This document shows, in pieces, positions 11,333 to 19,242 of a DNA stretch of 64,000 nt (the first letter of the stretch is position 1; every line of letters starts with the position of its first letter). This DNA is from Patellaria atrata CBS 101060. Taxonomy: Eukaryota > Ascomycota > Dothideomycetes > Patellariales > Patellariaceae. The notes below the pieces were generated by a model that ran no database searches, was not told where the DNA came from, and was given only the letters and a program-made list of their open reading frames with translations. Location: contig MU006089.1 in the NCBI GenBank assembly GCA_010093705.1, positions 1,785,561 to 1,849,560 of the forward strand, written 5' to 3'. Made by a program: the position numbers and the translations under genes.

Positions 11333-11658
11333 TGAGGCTCCTCTGTAATAGTTATTGCGTCGTCTGGTCGATCACGAGCAAGCTTCCCGAAACTCAACCT
11401 CATCGGCCGGCTGTTTTCCGGCTGCCAAGCGATGTCTCTCAACTGACTCAACTGGTCAAACAGTTCGACCGCAACCCTTCCGTCCACTTCCTAAGCCAAA
11501 CAATTTATATTCTGACAACAAACACCTCCGAACCCTATAAACAACCCTTCTCATCTACCAACATTCCTTGATGACCCACACACTCTCTCAAAACTAACAA
11601 ATCTCACTCTCGTCACCGCCAGAACCACATCCTCACACCCACCTCTCCCTCACCCAAA
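11333..11658. promoter_or_regulatory. Shared divergent promoter of SAM50 and UBC6
   Basis: The two start codons are 326 bases apart on opposite strands, so both promoters and both 5' UTRs must fit here. The UBC6-proximal side (11570-11658) is C/A-rich and low in T, typical of a filamentous-fungal 5' UTR. Short frames through the region are shadows. No specific factor site is claimed. Confidence 0.55.
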
Positions 11659-12507
11659 ATGGCCACGACAGCCGCAACAAAGCGCCTAACCAAAGAATAC
11701 GCCAGCATATCCAAAAACCCCCCTCCCTACATAACCGCGCACCCCTCCGACCACAACATCCTCGAATGGCACTACATCCTCACCGGCCCCCCCGCAACCC
11801 CCTACACAGGCGGCCAATACTGGGGCACTCTCATCTTCCCGCCTACCTACCCCTTCGCGCCACCCGCGATCCGCATGCACACGCCCTCGGGTCGCTTCCA
11901 GCCCTCGACCCGCCTCTGCCTCTCCATCTCCGACTTCCACCCCAAGAGCTTCAATCCGGCCTGGGAAGTCAGCACGATCCTGCTGGGCCTGCAGAGCTTC
12001 ATGACGTCGGAGGAGATGACAACAGGGAGCATGCGGGCCTCGGAGTCCGAGCGAAAGATGTACGCCGCACAGTCGCGCTGGTGGAACTCCACCGGCGGCG
12101 GCTCCACCCAAAAGCGTGTGCAAACCCAACCCTCCGCGGCGCAAAGCCAGAACCCGAATTCAAACACCCGCGGTATCGGCGCTATTAAGGCCGGTGATGG
12201 TGGCGCCAAGTTCGCGGCTGAGTGGCCGGATCTCGATGCTGAGAATTGGGCCTGGATGAAGGAGCAGCGGGTCGATCCGGCGACGGGACGGGCGGCTGCG
12301 CTGGCGTGTTCGCCCGAGGCGGCGGCGTTGAGGAGGCGCCCGGATGGGAGCCATATCGGTGTTGCGGGGGTCGTGGAGGGGGGACAGCAGGTTGCGAGGG
12401 AGGGACAGGGGTGGTGGGGTCGTCATAGGTGGAGTGTAGTCGTGTGCGTGCTGTTTGGGTATGTGATATTGGCGAGGGTGTTGAGGGATGAGAATGCTGG
12501 GGGATGA
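11659..12507 (+). CDS. UBC6: Ubc6, ER tail-anchored ubiquitin-conjugating enzyme E2
   Basis: A single exon of 282 aa. The UBC fold covers about residues 6-155 with the UBC6-type signature: HPNN-like region replaced by DFHPKSFNP, the active-site cysteine C87 in RLCLSISDFHP, and YPFAPPAIRMHTPSGRFQ before it. A disordered linker (NSNTRGIGAIKAGD) leads to a C-terminal hydrophobic segment WSVVVCVLFGYVILARVL at about 258-275, a tail anchor for the ER membrane. Ubc6 works with Doa10 in ER-associated degradation and primes substrates by ubiquitinating Ser/Thr or Lys. Yeast Ubc6 has its catalytic cysteine at the same position, 87. The ATG at 11659 is preceded by a good context (CAAAATGG). Confidence 0.96.
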   Translation: MATTAATKRLTKEYASISKNPPPYITAHPSDHNILEWHYILTGPPATPYTGGQYWGTLIFPPTYPFAPPAIRMHTPSGRFQPSTRLCLSISDFHPKSFNPAWEVSTILLGLQSFMTSEEMTTGSMRASESERKMYAAQSRWWNSTGGGSTQKRVQTQPSAAQSQNPNSNTRGIGAIKAGDGGAKFAAEWPDLDAENWAWMKEQRVDPATGRAAALACSPEAAALRRRPDGSHIGVAGVVEGGQQVAREGQGWWGRHRWSVVVCVLFGYVILARVLRDENAGG

Positions 12508-12835
12508 TGACTTGAGGGATGGGAATGCTGGGAGATGATAGCCTGAGAATACGACGGGGATTTAGAAAAGTGAAGTTCGGTACTGTGGCATTTTGTGGAA
12601 GGATGGGTTTATGGCGCTGGTGCATGTGATGGGAAAGGCGTCATGCTTGCGATTCGGGGTGATTGCTCAAATGACTTGCTTAACGATAATCTGACAGATG
12701 GATACAAGAAGCACCTGGATAGCTAATAAAACCAAACTCTATAACCCAACCATCAATCCTCTATCCCCCCCATGTTTTCTCGAAGCACCGTAGACACAAT
12801 GAATCATACCTCCCCTCCCACTTACCCGGGTGAAC
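12508..12835. other. Convergent intergenic spacer
   Basis: About 330 bases between the convergent UBC6 and kinase genes, presumably their 3' UTRs. Near-repeats of GATGGGAATGCTGGGAGATGA follow the UBC6 stop (12487-12540), two tandem copies of about 34 bases. Nothing else is seen. Confidence 0.45.
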
Positions 12836-14281
12836 TCACCTCGCAACCAACTCCACACACCTCCTCCCTTCCCTCAAAATCTCAACCCAACCGCCCCTCT
12901 CAACCCTAACAATCTTCCCATCAACACAAACCCTCCTCCACCTCCCGTTCTCTCCATCCTCCTCGAAATCAACCCTGACCCCCTCACACTCCTGATACCC
13001 GACCCTCTCGTCTTCAACATGTTTCCCCCCCTGATAAGCGAGCCCCATAACCCTCATAACCTCCTCCCCATCCATGGGTCCAAAATGCACCAGTCTCAAC
13101 GCTCCCTCCAACGGTTTCGAAGCGGGGGAAACGGTAAACGTCTTTTCGAGCTTCGCCACCAGCGTCGCGAGCACATACGCGTGTTCCGTCCGCTCCATCT
13201 CTTTCCACGTTCCCGCGCTATCGAGGACAGACACCCGGCCGCGATAGACGTGAGGCGGGCTGCCGTCGGACGGGAACAGGGCCGCCTTTGCCGCGATACC
13301 GAAGCGCTCGACGCCGTGTTTGCGATAAGCGGCGGTGTCGGAGTCGGCGACGAGGGTGGCGTGGAAGCCCCAGCTCGCGACCACGGCGCCAAATAGAATC
13401 GGGGTGCCGTCGGCGTCGGGGGATAGTTCTTCTTCGCGGGTGGCTTCGTCGACGAGGAGGCGGGCGCCGGGGGAGAAGCGGGTTTTGATGAGGGGGAGGG
13501 GACGGGGGTTTCCTTGGGCTAGAGTGGAGAGGCCGAGGGTATGGTCTGTGGTTTGGGTGGAGGAGTGCGCGAGGGCGTTGCCGGTGCCCATTGGGAGGAG
13601 AACGATCACGGGAGGGTTGTAGGAGGAGCTGTGAGGGGCGGAGAGGAGGCTGTTGATTGTGTCGAGCATGCCGCCGTCTCCGGAGAGGAGGATGATTTTC
13701 TGTGCCACGCCGGCGTTGGCACGGGGAAGCCATGTCTCGGTCGCGAGCTCGGTGACGGTCTTTGCCGATTTGGTGAAGTGGGTTAAAAAGTCGGTTCCTT
13801 CGGTTAGGTTTGCGGCGGTGAGGATGTGTTTGATGATTTCGCGGTAGAAGGGGGCTGCGAGGCCGATGCCTGAGAGGGTGGAGATGACGATGTGGATGTT
13901 TGGTTCTTTGGCATCCTTGCTGGCATTTTGTTTATGCTCTTTCTGCAATGATTCAAGGAAGTTTGCTTTGCTGAAATCGACGAATTCTTTTGGTAGACCA
14001 GTCGCGGTTATGGATTTGTAGTGCGGAACGACGACGCTCTTCTTCTTGCTATCCGCCTCCTCCGGACGATCTACATATAGGATAATATGGGAATTCGCAT
14101 TATTGGCCTTCGAAGAGATGGTTCCTATAAGACAATCTTTCTCTATTGTATCTTTAACTCCAGTGTCTTTAAGTTTATACTTCAGACGTGGACCATCTGG
14201 AGTAGTGGTAAATGTGAACTCTGCCGACTTGCCATCAACAGTGCCTTTCATGGCTTTTCCCTTGGAGTGAGAGGTCCCCAT
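12836..14281 (-). CDS. Diacylglycerol/sphingoid long-chain-base kinase family protein
   Basis: A single exon of 481 aa. The DAGK catalytic fold spans about residues 125-460, with the nucleotide-binding glycine motif SGDGGMLDTINSLL (GDGG at 201-204) and the second motif LLPMGTGNALAHS (about 228-240); a later FGAVVASWGFHA matches the conserved C-terminal part. These features place it with sphingosine/sphinganine kinases (yeast Lcb4/Lcb5), which phosphorylate long-chain bases, although substrate cannot be read from sequence. The N-terminus MGTSHS fits the N-myristoylation rule (Gly2, Ser6), which would tether the enzyme to membranes. The family core is complete. The stop TGA at 12836 overlaps a GTGAGT donor-like sequence, so a short further exon is possible. 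The gene converges on UBC6. Confidence 0.88.
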   Translation of the reverse strand: MGTSHSKGKAMKGTVDGKSAEFTFTTTPDGPRLKYKLKDTGVKDTIEKDCLIGTISSKANNANSHIILYVDRPEEADSKKKSVVVPHYKSITATGLPKEFVDFSKANFLESLQKEHKQNASKDAKEPNIHIVISTLSGIGLAAPFYREIIKHILTAANLTEGTDFLTHFTKSAKTVTELATETWLPRANAGVAQKIILLSGDGGMLDTINSLLSAPHSSSYNPPVIVLLPMGTGNALAHSSTQTTDHTLGLSTLAQGNPRPLPLIKTRFSPGARLLVDEATREEELSPDADGTPILFGAVVASWGFHATLVADSDTAAYRKHGVERFGIAAKAALFPSDGSPPHVYRGRVSVLDSAGTWKEMERTEHAYVLATLVAKLEKTFTVSPASKPLEGALRLVHFGPMDGEEVMRVMGLAYQGGKHVEDERVGYQECEGVRVDFEEDGENGRWRRVCVDGKIVRVERGGWVEILREGRRCVELVAR

Positions 14282-15112
14282 AATTGACTTTTGTACTTGT
14301 ACTTAGAGTTGGACTTAAGAGATGAAAGAAGATGTTTGCTCAACATGGTGAAATCCATAATTGTCATTGCGCGATTACACATGTCCTTTCGTAGTTATGA
14401 TGAGAGCTACAGTGAAGTTTTGAGGACAGGCGACCAAGGGACCCCATGAAGGCAGGAATGAGGATCTTTTTCGCCGTACGGAGATGAAAGACTTACCTTG
14501 GGTAAATCATGATACGAAAACATATAACGAACTTACATTGAGCATCTGCGAATGGATAGAGAACATAAAGAAAGATAAAGTTGATACACAATTGAAAGTC
14601 GGAGAACTGATAGACCGGAATATTTTACAGGCCGAGGGGTTTTAACGGCGTGGTTGGCATCACATTGGAGAGCTTTCCAACTTGTCAAATCATCTCCTTG
14701 ATAGAAACTCATCCTCAAGAAGAAAAAAACCTCCATCGAAGCTTCATAGCAATTTCTCGAGTACACAAACTCATAGAAGGAGAATATCTCGTACCTCGTA
14801 TCGCAACGGTACCCGAAGACGGGAAAAGCCTCCACCAGTTTCGCCGCCAACTTCCTGTTTTACCTCAGCTCACGAACCTCCGCTGCAACCACAACGAACT
14901 AAAATCAGCTCCAGCTGACAAAGAACCTAACGTCGCAAACCCCTATCAAAATAACCTCAAACCCAACTCCGCAAAACCACTCACCAATCCACCTCAACAC
15001 CACCACCAAAGTCTCCATCACAATCAACAAACAAACCGCATCACCCGATCAATGCCCTCCTAACCACCACAACCCACACACTTCATCACCGCAGCCACCC
15101 TACAAAGATACG
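14282..15112. promoter_or_regulatory. Divergent intergenic region between kinase and small membrane protein genes
   Basis: About 830 bases holding the two divergent promoters. The last 250 bases before 15113 are C/A-rich with CAACACCACCACC-type runs, typical of a fungal 5' UTR. A 137-codon open frame at 14650-15063 lacks an ATG start and looks like leader sequence, not a gene. Confidence 0.45.
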
Positions 15113-15835
15113 ATGGCCTCCGCCCTCGGCATCACCCTCGGAATCCTAGCCCTCCTCCTCCTCCTCACCTTCGCCTCCTGGGTAACATACACCCGCCTCC
15201 GTGCCCGGCGTCTTGGCCTCCCCCCACCCTCCTTAAACCCCTTCCATTCCTCCACCACCACCTCCTCCTCCTTCACGATCCCAGCCCCGGCCCCCGGCGG
15301 CATCGTCGGCTGGATAAACGACCGCGTCCGCGGATTTCGCAACCGACGCACCGCGCGGGGCGCTTATGAGAGCACGTCGGGGTACGACCTGAACGTGGGC
15401 GGGGGCCAAACAGGAACAGGAAGGGGGGGAACGGGAAGGGGAAGAGCAACACTGGACCCAGACGAGGCGTGGGATTCGCGCGTCGGGACCGAGGCGGACG
15501 CTTATGGCGAAGATGTCGAAACGGGGGGATACGGTGGCGCAGGGTCGTATGCGCAGGGGTATACGGGGTATAGCAATGCGATTCCGGTGGGCGGGGAAGA
15601 GAGGGGGAGGAGTAGGAGTAGGGAGATTGATAGGCGGTATGATGAGGTTGTGACACAGGGACCGGGACAGGGGGTCGGGAATCCGTTTGCGGATGCGGCG
15701 GAGAGGAGTGATTTGAGTTTGAGGGGCGTGAGCCCGAGACCGATTGAGACGGGGGTGGGGGCTGGGGCGAAGGGAGGGCAGGGGAAGGATGATAGTCCGA
15801 CGGAGAGGAGGAGTATGTTTAGGGAGAACGTGTGA
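15113..15835 (+). CDS. Single-pass membrane protein with long Gly-rich cytosolic tail, 240 aa
   Basis: A single exon of 240 aa. Residues 3-26 form one membrane segment (GITLGILALLLLLTFASWVT) followed by a basic cluster (RLRARR), predicting an N-out, C-in anchor. Then come a Pro/Ser-rich linker, the element IVGWINDRVRGFRNRRTARG at about 63-82, a Gly-rich region, and the element LDPDEAWDSRVGTEADAYG near residue 114. The tail is Ser/Arg/Gly-rich and disordered. The two short elements are the conserved parts of a filamentous-fungal family that is often labelled acid phosphatase-like in databases; I see no phosphatase motif and would not use that label. Function unknown. The gene converges on the asteroid-like gene with 150 bases between stops. 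Confidence 0.78.
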   Translation: MASALGITLGILALLLLLTFASWVTYTRLRARRLGLPPPSLNPFHSSTTTSSSFTIPAPAPGGIVGWINDRVRGFRNRRTARGAYESTSGYDLNVGGGQTGTGRGGTGRGRATLDPDEAWDSRVGTEADAYGEDVETGGYGGAGSYAQGYTGYSNAIPVGGEERGRSRSREIDRRYDEVVTQGPGQGVGNPFADAAERSDLSLRGVSPRPIETGVGAGAKGGQGKDDSPTERRSMFRENV

Positions 15836-15987
15836 GGTGGAGAGTTGGGTTGGAGGGGACTGGGTATAGGATCAGGCTTTCTCCTTTCGAGTCTCAGGAC
15901 CTCATGAAAATTATTTGTGTGCGATATGGGTGTATGCGGTTTTTGTTTCAAGTTTTACTTACGGGGTTGATTATATGATCTGCTACT

Positions 15988-17829
15988 CTACGATTTGTCC
16001 AGCGAGAGGAGATTGTACATGTTTGTCGAAGAGGGAGATGGCGTAGACTCCACTTCTCCCTCCTTCTTAAGACCTTTCCTTCCTTTCTTCTTCTTACCCT
16101 TATGCCCTGTAAATCCCTGTTCCGAAGGTTCCTGCAATCCAAGCGCTTCAAACATTTTCGACACTCTCACACCACATTCACCTTCCCCCGACTTCCGCGT
16201 CAACTCCGGGAACAGGGTTGCCAGTTCAGGCATGTCCCCGAGTTGAGTTTGAAGGGGTTTCAAGGCGCTGATCAGCCGTTCATCGAGGCTGTTTTGAGCT
16301 GTGATGAAGACATCAACAGATTGCCGCAGCATCCGAAGAGAATACAAATACGCCTGAACCCGCGCATACAGATGAAGTACACTCCAGCCTACACCGACAG
16401 CCCTTCCTGACAAAACGGCCTCGATATCACACACCGGCGGCAGTGATTTATTCTCTTCCAGCAAAGAGCGCAGGACCTCCAACAACCCGAGAGCCCGCCA
16501 CGCGACTGGAGTTGCGTAGTCTTTGAAATCGCCTAGAGTGGTGGCGATGGTTTCGGAAAGGGCTGAACAGCTTGATACTGTTTCTTCGAGTGTGAAAGGG
16601 ACGTATTCGGTCCTAGATATGCGCTGGCCTTTTCTGAAGTGTTCGTGGACGCGAGACGCGGGGTTTGGGGTTAGTGAGTATAGGAGGTGACGGATTGGAG
16701 TGCCCATAGCCCATGCAGCAGCTTTGTCTGGGTCTTCGATGAGGAAGGGGAGGTAGATGTCATACTCGGCGAAGGAGACATGAGCGTCTGCCTTGTGAGG
16801 GGGGGATCTCGTGTGAGGCAGGATTTGTAGTATATATTCTGAAATCCTGGGATCAAGTCTTTTGAGCAATGGTTCTATATCTGGTTGTAACCCATTAGGT
16901 ATATCAATCAGATAATTTTGCTCAAAGTTTGAAAAGGATGCTTCAGCTTCATCTACAGATCTCGATGCGTTAATAAGACTAACGAAACTCTTCCCTGGGT
17001 CTTCGGAAAGAGTAAAAGCCAGTGGAAGGAGTCGTTTTAATCCAAGACGGCTGGCGATGCTACTTGTCTGATATGCTACACCTTTAAGTATAGATGCAGT
17101 GGAGTGGTTTGTTGATGTAAGATCATCAAAGAAGATTACAGATCCTCGACCTCGTAAGTCATATACAAGAAGATCCGAGTCACTGGTTAGGATAATGCCG
17201 CCATCCTGAAAGACAGTAGCAGCGCAGAAGTTATCTGCCTCTCCAGATACCACTTCTGTGACGGCGGAAAAGCTGCTATTTGAAAGACATTCGATGACAG
17301 CAGGTACCAGAAAAGGTGGTGCCGGTAGATCATTCGATTTTCGAAGCAGTAGGTCTGACAACTGTACAGGATTCATCAATGAATATGCACTACGATCACT
17401 ATTTAAAGTCTTGATTTTAACCAATTTAGATCTATAATCTTCTAAACGAGAGATTCTTGTAGGCTTCTTGCTCTCCGGTAAGAAGCCGTCGAAGAAAATG
17501 TGTGCACTTCAAGAGTTCGGTGAGCAGTGAGCAGTGAGCAGGGCCATGACGATGGGAACAACGCCAACTCACATTTCTAGGTCGAACGATTGCAATGATT
17601 CAAGCCATAATATCACTGCCGTGCCGAGCTCCTGATAAGACGGGGCCGCCTCGGAGCGGTTCTCCGATCTCGACTTAGATGATCTAAGCTGATGGTAAAT
17701 AAAATAGGCCAGTCCAGGACCATCTACGATGACTCTTCTCGAGTATGAGTTCTCACTGGTTTGACCGGAGATGAACTGTACAGGAGAAGCATACGGTTCT
17801 AAGTGGGAGCGCAATTTAGGAACGCCCAT
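15988..17829 (-). CDS. Asteroid-like XPG-domain protein, 591 aa
   Basis: Exon 1 (17829-17573, 257 nt) and exon 2 (17506-15988, 1519 nt) join in phase across a 66-nt intron (donor GTGAGT, acceptor TGAAG), giving 591 aa. The start chosen is MGVPKLRSHLEPYA, the invariant MGV opening of XPG/FEN nucleases, rather than an upstream in-frame ATG 20 codons earlier. XPG-N features follow (RRVIVDGPGLAYFIYHQL; FFDGFLPESKKPTRISRLE), then an XPG-I part with GEADNFCAATVFQDGG and LTSDSDLLVYDL. The acidic positions GEAD and TSDSD are retained. The C-terminal part is helical with a Lys-rich end. Asteroid-type members lack known nuclease activity; the founding Drosophila gene acts with EGF signalling, and the fungal role is unknown. 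The intron contains three tandem GTGAGCA copies. Confidence 0.85.
17520..17540. repeat. Three 7-bp tandem copies inside an intron
   Basis: GTGAGCA is repeated three times inside the 66-nt intron of the asteroid-like gene. It is short but exact, so it could vary in length between strains. Confidence 0.8.
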
Positions 17830-19235
17830 GGTGGTCAACTCTACCTGTCGCTCCAGATTACTATAATGTTGTAGGCTTAAGTTTTTCAAGGAGCGATTGA
17901 AGTTTTAAAGCGACCAAGCTCTTGCCAGTTCGTCCTGTTAACCATAAAAGAGTCGATTCTTAAAACAAAGATAGTACCGAGATTTCCGCTCGAAGCTAGT
18001 AAGGTGTTGCATTCGGCATTCCGGTATATAGCGTACCTCTAAACTATACAGTTCTTTTACATATGAGAGAGTCAACGGCCGTATTTTGTTGTCATCACTT
18101 ATGAGACCGCATTTTCAAGAGAGGATAGGGTTGCTCGTATTGTAGCGACTACGAATTCTCTATTCATCCACAATACACCGCGCTGAAATTCCAGGACGGG
18201 GAGGGTTTTGGGTATTTGACTATGATTCTGTGATACTGCAAACTTTGCATGAATGCTGATTCTTTGACCGTAAATTGACGTCGTTTGGGGATCGGATTGA
18301 TTTCCAGCCGGGGGGTAAGTCGAACAAACGGAAGATAATCCGAACGGTACACAGGGCATACTAAGCTACGTTTGAAAATGGTTAGCTTCGTCTTTAGGCG
18401 AATGGTACCTTTTTTTTTGACTTGACTTTTTGACTTTTGACTTTTTGACTTTTTGACTTTTTGACTTTTTGACTTTTTGACTTTTTGACTTTTGACTCTT
18501 GACTTATGACTCTTGACTGTTGAGATATTTTGACAGACAGCTGCCTGAAACCACATCAGTTGCAAGTCATCTTCCGGAATCCGTTGTATTTGTACGATAG
18601 TGTCATTTATAGTTAGTGACGGGAAATGTTTAAGGAGTAAAATGCAGGAAAGAAGGCTTGGCAGCTCTTAAAGGCGGGCGAGTTGAGCGCGTGGCTTGAT
18701 GCTTTACCCTGTTGACATCTTGGTGCTAATTCTGGCATGAATAATGTCGTTCCTCCTTGTTGCGGAGATGAGAGATGTTCCTTCCCTGTCCATCAACATC
18801 AAACGCGTGCCTGCCTTGACCATCGCCATCCCATTTTGGAACCCTATGGTAATTTCATCTTCAGCTTTCCCGTTTCCTGCTTTTTCAACAGCACAACAAA
18901 ATAATATTCAGCTGTATTCTTCACCCAACCTCAAACCTGTTGTTGTTTTCGCTCCTTTCCCTTCCCTTTTGAACCCCACCCAATCCCACGTCTGACCACA
19001 CACTTCTGAAACCTAATTGGCCCTCAACAAACTTATTCTTGGACCCGGACAATTAGGACATTCGATCTAAGATTCCGAACTTCAATAACCAGGAATGTGG
19101 ATAGAGCCTTGCGGAAGGGATACAATTAATAACCAGGGACACAGCCAAAAGAGCAGCAAGCCTTGCACGCGGTAATAGCCACGTCCTCCCTCGGTTAAAC
19201 AAACGTCGAAAAAACACGCTCATGGTTGATCGGGC
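17830..19235. promoter_or_regulatory. Divergent intergenic region with a GACTTTTT minisatellite
   Basis: About 1.4 kb between the asteroid-like and Rab-GAP start codons. It contains the GACTTTTT tandem array and, near its right end, a short uORF. Frames through it have no domain. Most of the right half (18720-19200) is C/T-rich leader-like sequence. Confidence 0.5.
18409..18521. repeat. Pyrimidine-rich minisatellite, unit GACTTTTT
   Basis: A T run leads into about 14 copies of GAC followed by 2 to 5 T or close variants. The central seven or so copies are exactly 8 bp (GACTTTTT); the right flank degrades to GACTCTT, GACTTAT and GACTGTT. It lies in the divergent promoter region of two genes. 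Confidence 0.9.
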
Positions 19236-19242
19236 ATGTTAA
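19222..19242 (+). promoter_or_regulatory. Six-codon uORF overlapping the Rab-GAP start codon
   Basis: ATG at 19222 opens MVDRAC and stops at TAA 19240-19242. The main start ATG (19236-19238) lies inside this uORF in another frame. The main ATG can therefore be reached only by leaky scanning or by ribosomes that terminate and back up two bases. Confidence 0.7.

Noticed and set aside
13218-13733. 171-codon Arg/Pro-rich frame inside the lipid kinase gene
   Set aside because: It is a shadow in another frame of the kinase exon, which has intact motifs.
14650-15063. 137-codon frame before the small membrane protein gene
   Set aside because: It has no ATG start and no domain, and its C/A-rich composition is that of a 5' leader.
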